Source: Chenopodium formosanum
Taxonomy: Eukaryota > Streptophyta > Magnoliopsida > Caryophyllales > Amaranthaceae
NCBI GenBank assembly: GCA_024500155.1
Contig: CM044880.1
Location: 1,116,001 to 1,180,000, forward strand
Direction of reading: 5' to 3'
DNA: 64,000 nucleotides
Shown: positions 34,201-44,420 of the stretch, piece after piece
How the letters are laid out: every line of letters starts with the position of its first letter
How positions within the stretch are numbered: the stretch's first letter is position 1
Notes under the pieces: model-generated
Told to the model about the DNA's origin: nothing
Databases searched by the model: none
Seen by the model: the letters and a program-made list of their open reading frames with translations, nothing else
Translations under genes and position numbers: made by a program

Positions 34201-35462
34201 CGAATCTTCAGAAGTTGTGCCTTTCTGTAGATTATATCACTGATACTATGATCAACACAATATCCCAGAATCTCACTTCATTGACACATTTGGATCTTCG
34301 AGATGCACCTATAATTGAACCAAGGGTGACCTTTGACCTCACCAACAACGGTCTCCAGCAAATAAACCGACATGGAAAGTTGAAACATCTTTCATTGGTA
34401 CGTAGCCAAGAGTTCCTCGTAACTTATTTTCGTCGAGTCAATGATCTAGGTATCCTCTTAATGGCTGACAGTTGTGCAAGTATGGAAAGTATTTCTCTCG
34501 GTGGCTTTTGCCGTGTTACAGATACAGGTTTCAGAGCTATTTTACATTCATGCACTAACCTTTACAAGATAAAAATATCGCATGGGACCCAACTCACCGA
34601 TCTGGTTTTTCTGGACATCTCAGCTACCCCTCTTTCGTTAACACATGTTGGCTTGAGATGGTGTAATCTGCTGACCAATCTTGCAATTACACATGTGGCA
34701 TCAAATTTGGATCTGACTGTGCTTGACCTGAGAGATTGCAGAAGCCTTGGGGATGAAACTCTGGTAGCAATCAGCCGTCTTCCTAAATTAAAGTCATTAC
34801 TTCTTGATGGATCTGATATAAGTGATTTTGGAATCTCACATCTGAAGGAAATGGCAGCTAGCTCACTAGTTTCTCTTTCTGTTAGAGGCTGCAAGAGACT
34901 TACAGATAAATGCATCACGGCCCTATTCAGTAGCACTTCAAAGCCCGTGTTGCAAGAACTGGACTTGTCAAATCTGCCTAATCTTAGTGACAATGGAGTT
35001 CTACTCTTGGCTAAAAGCCGTGTTTCAATTTGTGAACTCCGTATGAGACAATGTCCTCTCATTGGTGACACTTCGGTCATGGCATTGGCCTCAATGCAGG
35101 TTGATGATGAAAGATGGCATGGCAACTGCCTACGTTTGCTGGATCTTTATAACTGTGGGCGTATATCTGCACTCTCATTCCGCTGGCTGAAGAAGCCATA
35201 CTTTCCGAGATTAAAATGGTTGGGGGTGACTGGAAGTGTGAACAGGGACATGGTGGATGCATTAGCTAGGAGTAGACCTTACTTGCATGTTGCTGGTCGT
35301 GGTGAGGAGTTAGGAACTGGTCAATGGGATCATGCGGATGGATTTTATATCCATGATTATGAGGAAATGGATGAACTCGAAAGATTTATTTTGGAGGGTG
35401 ATGATGTAGTAAGCGATGAAGAAATGGCAGAGGCTGCTGAACATGAAGAAGTAGAGGAATGA
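31251..35462 (+). CDS. FBL10: F-box/LRR-repeat protein, FBL10 type
   Basis: Exons 31251-31445, 31966-32171, 32422-32515 and 34014-35462 give 647 aa, close to Arabidopsis FBL10 (about 656 aa). A short acidic start is followed by an F-box (LDQLPSALLATIISKLDMAS, about residues 18-37 onward), then about a dozen leucine-rich repeats of the cysteine-containing F-box type (for example SLVSLSVRGCKRLTDKCITAL, in pieces). The C-terminus is very acidic (DDVVSDEEMAEAAEHEEVEE). By family knowledge such proteins link SKP1-CUL1 ubiquitin ligases to targets bound by the LRRs; the target is unknown. Intron 3 (32516-34013) is 1.5 kb and has no recognisable insert. The second acceptor could instead be the CAG at 31946-31948, adding six in-frame codons. 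Confidence 0.88.
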
Positions 35463-35886
35463 AATGGCAGGTAAATTCCTTGGAACTTGTAAGCATGTCT
35501 TTGTTCTAAAATATGCCGATTACGGCTCTAAGTTGATTTGTTGTAATGTTAGTTTTGTTCTTTTTAGAATGGTTTCAGTTTCTTGTATCAGTTAAGTTGA
35601 TTTGTTGTAATTTTATTTATGTTTTTTCGAACATTTTTTTAGTATGTTGTATTGATTATTGGATTATGTTGAACTGGTTGCAGCAAGTTGTATCTAATTT
35701 GTACCATAGTTATTAAATATTGTTTACAAGCAAATTAAAACAAGTAATTCATGCAATTTCAGCTCTTTTATCAAGCCACTGTTGCCCACATTAAAATATG
35801 TCATTTACTGAAATTCTGTTTTACACTTTTTAAAAAGTATGCTGATATGTTAGGCTTTAGCTCCTGTCTATAGACTAAATATGGAG
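35463..35886. other. FBL10 3' UTR and short spacer
   Basis: T-rich 3' flank; no other gene recognised. Confidence 0.5.
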
Positions 35887-35889
35887 TTA

Positions 35890-36791
35890 TATACACTACA
35901 AGTTACTGAACTTTGCAAAATGTAACAGGCAAGGTACTGAACTTGCAATTGTATCAGGCAAGGTACTGAACTTTGGAACCTGCAGCAACCGGTTTACCAA
36001 TAAAAAAAAAAAGAAAACTTAAAATTTTGACAAAATTAAATGAAGGTACTAAACTTTGTTTTTCTCTTTCTTCTGCACCTTTAATTTCTCTTTTTCTTTC
36101 TTCTGCTCCTCCTTACAATTCTGGGTATTTTTTCATCATCTATTTCAACCATTTAATGAGCTTCACACATGATAATTAATGAGATCAAACGGTTATGATT
36201 GAAGATAAACCTTTGATGACTGATTTTGATTGTTGATGGATGGTGATGATGGCCTATGACGAAGGTGGTGATCGCGAAATATGGCGGTGATAAAATTGGT
36301 CGAGCAACGAAATAAAAAGAAGGGAATCAGGGTGGTTTGATGGTTTTGTGGGATTTGGGTGTTTATAATTTGTTTTCCGTTTATTTTAATTTTTATTATT
36401 CTTTTTCTTTATCTTTTAAAACTTTTTTAATTTCCACCTTAATTTCTTACTTGATTTATTTTATCTCCATCTTTTATTCATTTTTCCTAGCTTAATACAG
36501 AGTATTAATACCCATTTTCGGGTAATTAGAATGATCTAGCTTCGTTTACCTCTTAATTAAATATTTTTAGTTTTTCTCTCGTTGTTAAGGTCAGATTTAG
36601 TCCCATTTAGGAGTCGTTTTTGACAGAAAAAGCAAGGAAAAACAATGGGGGATTTTCATTGTGGTTGTGAGACTATGGTCATGGAAGTGTTTATATAGGA
36701 AGAAATGAGTGGTGGAAAGGCATCTGCCTTTTGAGTTGGCGTGCCAAACGAAGCTCATGATGGCTTTTTGCATTCTCGAGGCTTTCTCTGA

Positions 36792-36823
<32 letters not shown>

Positions 36824-36974
36824 ATTAAACTCTTAAATTCGAAGTAACCTGAAGCAACAGGTAGCAAACGGAAAGGTAACCTGCTCAGATGGTCATAGTA
36901 CTCTAATTGATACATTTGTAAGTTCAGTACCTTAATTGATACAAATAGCAAAGTTTAGTACCTTGTAGTGTATA
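35890..36974. mobile_element. non-autonomous TIR DNA transposon, about 1.1 kb
   Basis: Ends TATACACTACAAG and CTTGTAGTGTATA are perfect inverted repeats flanked by TTA (35887-35889, 36975-36977). Sub-terminal units AGGTACTGAACTT and CAATT(A)GATACA recur in inverted orientation inside both ends. No transposase is visible; a 28-nt T run lies at 36796-36823. The CACTACAAG end recalls CACTA elements, while a TTA duplication would fit PIF/Harbinger, so the superfamily is open. Confidence 0.6.
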
Positions 36975-36977
36975 TTA

Positions 36978-37649
36978 CTCACTAAATATGGGTTAGTATA
37001 GTAGGAGTGCATTGTTACGAAGCCAAATTTTGCATGTTTTTTGGTCAATATCCCAGCCCAGCAGGGGTAGATCCATTGCAGGTCATATGCTGGCTCAGGC
37101 CAATTTGTTCTAGATTATGTATCATTTGCTTCGAGTTGGGTCATATTCAAGTCGACGATTGGCTTATGATAACAAAATCAATCAATATTAGCCATTAATT
37201 TTCAAATCAAGTTAGGTTGGTTCGATTTTAAGTTTGGGTTAAACTCGGCTCATGTAATATCAGGTGTCATTAGGGTACACCAATTAGACTCAGTCCAAAT
37301 GCATTACAACTTAATTTGTCATCAAATTTGGCAAGTTATATTCAATCTTCTTAAACTTGTATTGGTTTCATTTGTAAAATGAAGCTCAAGTTTCTTCCTG
37401 AGTGATTGGGAAATTACTGTTTACTGCTGAGAACTAAGCAGCAAACTTCTCATTAACTTGATTTCCTGTTTTTACCAATACACTAAACTATATACTGGTA
37501 ATGTATCTCTTTTTTGGTTTGATCAATACTGGAAATATGCAACACTTTTCCATTTGCAAAGTGTGAAGAGCTGCCTTCTGTTGACAAACAAATTTCTGCG
37601 CCTTTTTGGAGAAACATAGCATTCGATCTTTTGCTTCTGTCCGTCGCCC
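36978..37649. other. spacer upstream of the cupredoxin pseudogene
   Basis: No gene recognised. Confidence 0.45.
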
Positions 37650-37656
37650 TATATAA
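37650..37656 (+). promoter_or_regulatory. TATA box of the cupredoxin-like gene
   Basis: TATATAA, 82 bp before the presumed ATG (37738). Confidence 0.55.
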
Positions 37657-37737
37657 ACCCTCTTGCAGTCAATAGATTGATCATTGAACCATCCATTCAT
37701 TCAACATCCGTCTTATAATAGTGGTGGTATATGTTAC

Positions 37738-38387
37738 ATGGCTACCATCAGGTCATCAGCATGTATCCTAGCCTTTACAGTACTGCTGGGTGTTTCTTTG
37801 TTGGAAACATGGATGAGCAACAAGGAGCCAGAGCCGACAACGACACAACGTTGGGGCAGGGATTGGGGTAGGAGTCACGGTGAAGGTGCGGGTTCTCCTC
37901 AGGGACAGGGTGGGTGGCCTGCTCCTGCTGGTTACAATTTTAGCCGCAGTGGTTGTCTCTTGTCTAGCATAAATCGCACTAGTGGGCCTAACAGGGTCAT
38001 TGTAGGAGGCTCTAACAATTGGAATTTTGGCTTCAATTACTCTGATTGGGCTCTCAAAAATGGGCCGTATTTAAAGAGCTATCGATTTAAGCATGCTCTC
38101 TTTTGCTTATACAAATATACACTACTAAATTACTATAGTCTAAATGTTGTTTGCAGCAGTATTCAAATATTGTGCACCAGTAAATGAGACACCAGCTACT
38201 TAAAGTACGTGCGACTTGAGCCAAGCCAAGCGAGTGGCTGCTACCACCCAAGGAGGCGGCAAGGGGTTCGAGTTCAAGCTCACCAAGTGGCAGCCTCATT
38301 ACTTTGCTTGTGGAGAACACAATAGGTTCACTGCAACCTTGGCATGATGAAGTGTTTTGTCATGCCTATCTTTCGCTACTCGAATTA
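37738..38387 (+). pseudogene. decayed cupredoxin (blue-copper-like) gene, two exons
   Basis: Exon 1 (from 37738) encodes a signal peptide-like start (MATIRSSACILAFTVLLGVS), a charged linker and the cupredoxin opening VIVGGSNNWNFGFNYSDWAL. After an intron (acceptor near 38158) the frame resumes VFKYCAPVNET, then CDLSQAKRVA, GKGFEFKLTKWQPHYFACGE and, in another frame, HCNLGMMKCFVMPIFRYSN. Three faults are seen: a TAA between VNETPAT and STCDL (near 38200), apparent loss of the residues the family has on both sides of the intron, and a one-base frameshift at about 38328. The family (plantacyanin/uclacyanin relatives) is secreted; the copper role in this subgroup is unclear. An out-of-frame ATG at 37731 also overlaps the start. 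The family is clear; loss of function is inferred. Confidence 0.68.
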
Positions 38388-39130
38388 ATCAATCACTAGT
38401 ACACCCTAGTTGTACTCACAACACCCGCCAATGGCTTGCTAGGGAAAATTAAAACCCGTTACTATCATACTCAAATTCTTATGTACATTTTGTTTGGTTA
38501 AGTAAATTTTATTCTAATTAATTATTTGTTGTTTGACGAAGAAATAAAAATTTGAACGTTCTGAATTATCGATGTCTAAGACTGTAAAAATGTTTGTTGA
38601 TCATCAAATTTTCGTATTTAATTAGCTTACTCCGTAGTAAGTAGTTATTACTCCGTACTTCGTATATGGCAATGGAATGCATGCAAATATATTGAAACGA
38701 AACAACTATGTCAACTAGTTGGAGTATAGTACGAGTATAATTATATAAATATTTATTTGCTTTATTAATTTCTCGATGAAAATGTGAAATTTGTTTCCGA
38801 AGGACCACCATTATCTGGTGGCCTTATAATCACGTGTCTGTTGATATCATAGCAGGGAGTATTTTTCTTTTTCTTCATTAAGCCTTGTCTTCGCGACTTC
38901 GCCCATGTATTCCATATACTATACGAAGTATATACGTACATGTAAATAAACATATACCGTATCATGTTACACTGTTACGGAGTACATATGATACTCGTCA
39001 AGATTTGTCGTTACCTAATTGTTGCATTAATATTGTGTATCAATTGTGGTCTCGAGAATAAACACACATGTTAAATTATATAAATAGTCGAATATGTCCA
39101 TGACCTCGTAGTTAGTGATTGTTAGATTTA

Positions 39131-39283
39131 GGGTCTGTTTACATTTATTAATAAATGAGTTAACTGAACTAAATTGAAATGAATATTTTATAAGAGAAGG
39201 TAATTAGGAGCTGAACTAAGTGGATCGGAACTGAACTGAGTGGATTGAAACTAAACTGAAATTAAGCTAAAGTGAACAGACCC
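39131..39283. repeat. Tourist-like MITE
   Basis: GGGTCTGTTTACATTTATTA ... AAAGTGAACAGACCC, flanked on both sides by TTA, a 3-bp TWA duplication as made by PIF/Harbinger transposases. Confidence 0.8.
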
Positions 39284-39301
39284 TTAAACAGTTACACTTA
39301 T

Positions 39302-39500
39302 ACTTCCTCCTTTTTTTTAATTGACACCGTTTGACTTTTACACTATTCACACAACACGCTTTGACTCGCTTTTGTGGTTCATAGATACGATAAAATATAT
39401 TCATATGAGATCTTATTTAAATCGTTTCAATGTATATTTTATTAATAACCACTTGGCAAACGTGATAATAAAAAGGTGTCAACTAAAAAAAACAGAGGAA
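39302..39500. repeat. Stowaway-like inverted-repeat element
   Basis: CTTCCTCC followed by a T-run and AATTGACACC at the left; GGTGTCAACT followed by an A-run and CAGAGGAA at the right. The ends are inverted, degenerate copies. Confidence 0.5.
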
Positions 39501-41559
39501 ATATAACATAAAATAAAAAAAAAAAAATTAGTATTATAATTGTAACACATAATGGCAATACATTATATCCAGTATAAAGGGCATAATCCTACTGCAAAGT
39601 AGATCATACACGCACACTCTCGAGCGAATATACATTAATTAAGTTCAAAATTAACTATCCTAAATTCTTTGAGCTGTTCATCTATTTTACTTAGTTTTGA
39701 TTAGCTATTTTAGTTAGGAAAGTTTATGTACTATATCTTATAATTCGTACTTTGCTGACAATCGATGGGATGATAAGAACAAATTATATATGAAAGTTAC
39801 GCATTCAACGTTAACATAGTAAACTGCAAGTTGGAAAATTAAACTCAAGACCCAAACAATGAATGAAGTCATTTTCTAGGGATGTAGTCAAGTAATTTCA
39901 AGACTTTATTTTTGTAATTAACAAGAAAATGTAAGACTGGTTGTATGATGATGGAAATAAAATAAGGAAAATGATATACATAGCCCTAAGGGCTACATAT
40001 AAGCATTTAATTTACTTTTGAAAATTGTTTAAATTTAGAAAATCATGACAAAAACACACTAATTACACCGATTTGCGCGTGTTTTTGTTATGAATTCCTA
40101 ACTTTATACATTTTCCAAGAGTAAATTCATAAAATAAATCAGGAGATTTTTTTTTTAATTTTCATGTGCTTTCTGCTACTGGATATTTCCTGCCAGCTTC
40201 GTTTATTGAGATGAAAGCGTTTCTTTAAGATAAACTATAAAGTTCATCGTCATCAATGATTCAGACTCCTCAAAGGTATATATCACATTATTTAATTAAT
40301 TATTACTCCATGTTTTGTATTTTCTCCGTTTTTAAAAGATATATTGTCCTCGTAACACCCAACGCTTAACTAGGGTACGGTAAAGGATATTGGTCACAAA
40401 TTAAAATGTATGTTCAGGACCAATAATCGTTCTCACATAGGAGTATATATTAACACAAGTTTTCGTGACACATAGCCTACTCGGCTAGACCCAGCCAAGC
40501 ACGTTTAACTGTGGGAAAATTGAAAAGTATTACAATCCTACGAGTACTATTCAAGATAGGTTATTATCATTCTTATGGAGTATATATAATTATTGATTAA
40601 TATAAAATAGTTATATTTATAATTTTCAAACGTTTATTATAAAATTTTCATCATAATTATAAAGAGTTAGCAATCTTAGGACTATATTAGGTCTATCGGG
40701 TGGACAACCTAACCATTTATTTGTGACTAATTGATTTTACGGGTGAGATACCCGCCCCAACATATTCTATGCAAAAGTTATATGGTTGATCAGAGTAGAC
40801 TAGTAGAGTACATGTAGAAGATTAGAACAACATGTAAAAGGGTAAATTTAAGTTTCTCTTTAAGATAAATGTGTAAATATATGGGAGCAAATATTGGAAA
40901 GTACCTACTCCACGTATCTATTTCTCAAGAAAACGTCATATATTTGCATGCAATGTGCTTTACATTGTTGTTTTTTAAAAATTAAAGACTCCAAAGCCGT
41001 TTATGACTTCAATTGTGATTTGTTTGGGTAAATATTGATTAAATTAATATTAAAAGCGACACTAATAATTCATTGGTTGGTTGATTGCATTTAAAGCAAA
41101 AAGTTAACGAAAAAATAGATAGCGGATCGATTTGTTTCAATTAATAAATTCGAATAATTGTAGGTCATTATGTTTAATTAGTTGGGTCTACCAAAAAAGC
41201 ATGCAAGTATTTAGCCATAATTATTGGAATTGGAACTCACTCGTTTTAGATTATTAACTGACTTGATTTCCAACGGAATGGTATTGAGATGGTTTTAGGT
41301 TGGACAATGATCACTCTAACAGCTATTGTTTAAACTATATTTCCTCTATACTTTTATAGTTTTTAAATGTTGTTCTAATTTTAACGGTATAGTTTCATTC
41401 TAAAAGCCAAAATAGTAATAATATTTAGAGTCTTAGAGACACCACTCTGTATCAAATAACAAGAGGTAAATAGCGAAGGAATATTGTACTATACGTGGCA
41501 AGGAGGCTGGGAATGTGGGCTTATTTTAATTCAAAGTATGAAAGTTGCAAATTTATAAA

Positions 41560-41925
41560 GGCCTTCTTTGATAATTAGCTGGTAGCTGATTGTATTAGCT
41601 GGTTATAATAGCTGGTTTAACTAGTTGGTTATAGTAGCTGGATTGACTAGCTGGTTATGATTAGCTGATTGTATAAAAATGTTTGGTAAATAACCGTTAA
41701 TTGTTAGCTGTTTTAGTGTATTTAAAAAACAAAAAACTAATTGTACAATAAGCTAATTTTAAAAAGCTCTTATAACGAGCTTTTTCTAAAAGAGCTTTTT
41801 GAGCCCAAAAAGCTCTTTTAATAAGCTATATACCAAACACCCAAATTAGCTTTTTTAATTGGTCAAACATTTAGTTGGACAAAATAAGCTAAAAGCTCTT
41901 TAAAAAGCTTTTTACCAAAGACACC
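41560..41925. repeat. MITE with TAGCTGGTT sub-terminal repeats
   Basis: Ends GGCCTTCTTTGATAA and TTTACCAAAGACACC are imperfect inverted repeats. Inside are about six TAGCTGGTT-like units (41577-41668) and AAAGCTCTTT/AAAAGAGCTTTT palindromes. No clear target duplication; a hAT-type origin is a guess. Confidence 0.55.
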
Positions 41926-43664
41926 CAAAGACTTCAGCAAAAAGTGTCATATAGACACAAATTTAAAACGGAGTAGTACATACAACAAATATACTCTTGA
42001 AATATAGTGGTAAGATTTCGAATTGTTTATTTACGAATATATAAATGAGCTCTATTGAGCTAAGTAGCTAACTCATTTTATATTTTATTATAGTTTGTGA
42101 ACAATTTGCTTCTACTATATATTAAACTCAATGCTAGCTAATCAATGAGTTCTAGTGACAGTTTATTCGGTTTTTTATGCGAATAATTAGCTCCTACATA
42201 CATATCAAAAGACTCCTATAGAATTATAGAATGAGTCATCTATAAATTTAAAATGCTACTCGGTATTACCAATTTAGTAATTGATACTAGAATACTTCGT
42301 ATTACTTAAACCAAAAGTAGTAATAAATTATACGAGTATAAATACAAAAACAATGTAATTGAATGGATATCCATTATCCTATATGCTTGTTTAGCTTTTA
42401 TTTTACAGGTTGTAATTTGGAAGGGAAAAAAAAAAGTTGAAGTATAAAATAATGCTAAAAAACATAAAATAATGCAAAAAAAAAAAAACATAAAATAATG
42501 CAAAACTGCCGACTGCAAATTAGAAGAAGAAAAGCAGTGGGTGATCACTGACACCTAATTCGTAGGTATCGACCAATGATTCCATTTATGATGCGAATCG
42601 TCCAAGTAAAAGCCTTACTTGCCATGTGAGTGTGCAACGATTCGATGCTCAATGCTCATTGCCTAATTTCCGCGTATTTTCGCTCAACAAAATAATGCAA
42701 CAACAAGATTTTCTAATACTATTATTAGAAGTTTCAAGATCTATAAATCTCTAAAACCCTAAAAATATCCCTTTTAATAGTATTATTATTAATTAGAATA
42801 TTGAAAAAAAAAAATTACTCTTATGTGTATTTGCTATTTCACACACTTTATGATCTTTGTTAGGAGTATTCATTATTTCTTCATTCTATGATCTTTATTT
42901 GTTTATACTAATAAAAAAAAACGTACTCCGTATTGTACTCAAATAAGTTCTTGTGTTATGACTTTATTTGATGTGATTTTATAAGTATCATTTTGATGAT
43001 CTTGAGATAATTTGAAATGTTCTCGATTTCGTGTCTCATCTCCAAAAAATAAAGATAATTCTTAATGCAGTATACAATTTTTAATGATATTTTTTTTAAA
43101 CCCCGATTAGGGTCAATTTTAATGATATTTATGCTTAGAGCTTATCTTGAAAATTATGGGGAAAATTAGCACTCCATTTACAAATTAATCCTTAGAAAAC
43201 AAGTCTAATACTGCGGAGTGCTAGATATAATAATAAGGCATCGCTATCTCTTTATTTGAAAAATGAAAGAGATTCCTTGACTTGATTTCTACTAATGGAA
43301 GATGATTATTTGAGGAAAATGCTTTCAAAAACTTTCATCAAGTTCAATAATTTCCTCGACAATATCTTTGGCATCGCTTTCACGCTTAGTTGTTAGTTGA
43401 ACATTTCACCTTCTCGCATCTACTAAACAATTCTCTGATAGTAAGCTCATGACAATTGTCAACTTTATAATTACTTCTTGGCAGGAATAACTAGGTCTTA
43501 TGTTATCAATGAGCTAGTAGACCTTGGGCGGGTAAGAACATATTGATGCTGGTTAATAACTGGTTGAATTATAAGTTTAAATAACATTTAAAGTTTGTAT
43601 GTTATACTAATTGTTTGTTAGTATAGTGGTAAATTGGTAATTGACTAATTGGGATTTGCCCCCC
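41926..43664. other. gene-poor spacer
   Basis: AT-rich; a three-fold CATAAAATAATGC repeat lies at about 42444-42504. No gene recognised. Confidence 0.45.
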
Positions 43665-43785
43665 AAAAAATAGTGGTAATTGGGATGACCCTTGGTAGGG
43701 AGGACCCGTGTTCGATACCACACAACAATAATTGGGAGGGGATTGGAACCTAACCACACCCACCACTAATCCCTCGTTGTCATAT
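43665..43785 (+). repeat. SINE-like element with Pol III box B
   Basis: TAGTGGTAATTGGG (box A-like, 43671) and GTGTTCGATACC (box B, 43708-43719) are about 36 bp apart as in tRNA-derived SINEs, then GGGAGGGGATTGGAACC. A second, inverted copy is at 50218-50322. Confidence 0.5.
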
Positions 43786-44210
43786 ATAGTTTTATGTTGG
43801 AACTTCTTTGGTCATATAAATTTTAAAACCGGTCTTGGACCTATACTTTTTTCAAATTTTCCGTAATATTATTAAAAATTTAGCATTTTTAAATTAAATT
43901 CTAAAATCGGTCAAAAGCGGTCCAGTCCGGATTTTGGAGCGAATTTTTCCGGAGCAAATTTTTCCGGTTCGGTTCGGTTCGAGTTCAATCCTACCTTAGT
44001 CAGTCTGGTTTTTGGTTCTTGAAATAAAAATTTTCGGTTCGATCTTGAACCGATGGACAGTCCTACTCGTAATACAATGTATCCGTACTTATTAATTATG
44101 ATTTTATGACTATTTTCCACCTAGATTCTAATTAATGATTTTATAAAAACACATGTTTTTTAAATTGATTGAAAACCTACACGTATAAACTTATCAGTGG
44201 GTCTTGATTG

Positions 44211-44420
44211 TGTGAGGCTAGCTACACCACGTGGCCACTTGTAAAAGAACAAAGTAACTCCTATAACACAGACACGGTAACCCTTGTAATACTGATCAAG
44301 TAACCCCTATAACATCGATGAAGTAACCCCTATAAAATTGAACGAGTAACCCCTAAGGCCCTAATACACTAACGAAGTAACCCTTATTATGGATGGTCAT
44401 ACCGTATTTTCAGCCACATA
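44211..44420. repeat. GTAACCCCTATAA repeat element, relative of the foldback at 23404
   Basis: Six units of the type AGTAACCCCTATAA in one orientation between a left arm GGCTAGCTACACCACGTGGC and a right end TTTCAGCCACATA. Both resemble the outer arms of the element in the GGPPS-SSU intron. Confidence 0.5.

Larger units (their letters stand above)
38388..41559. other. gene-poor spacer
   Basis: AT-rich, no gene recognised. Holds TACGGAGTA relics (38628, 38649, 38976), a Tourist-like MITE (39131-39283) and a Stowaway-like element (about 39302-39500). Confidence 0.5.

Noticed and set aside
34562..35125. 187-codon minus-strand frame inside FBL10 exon 4
   Set aside because: Mirror of the LRR coding sequence; composition is low-complexity Ser/Arg as expected of an antisense shadow.
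43880..44065. GGTTCGGTTCGG-rich stretch as a satellite
   Set aside because: Only a few irregular units; probably the eroded end of a transposon, but ends could not be defined.
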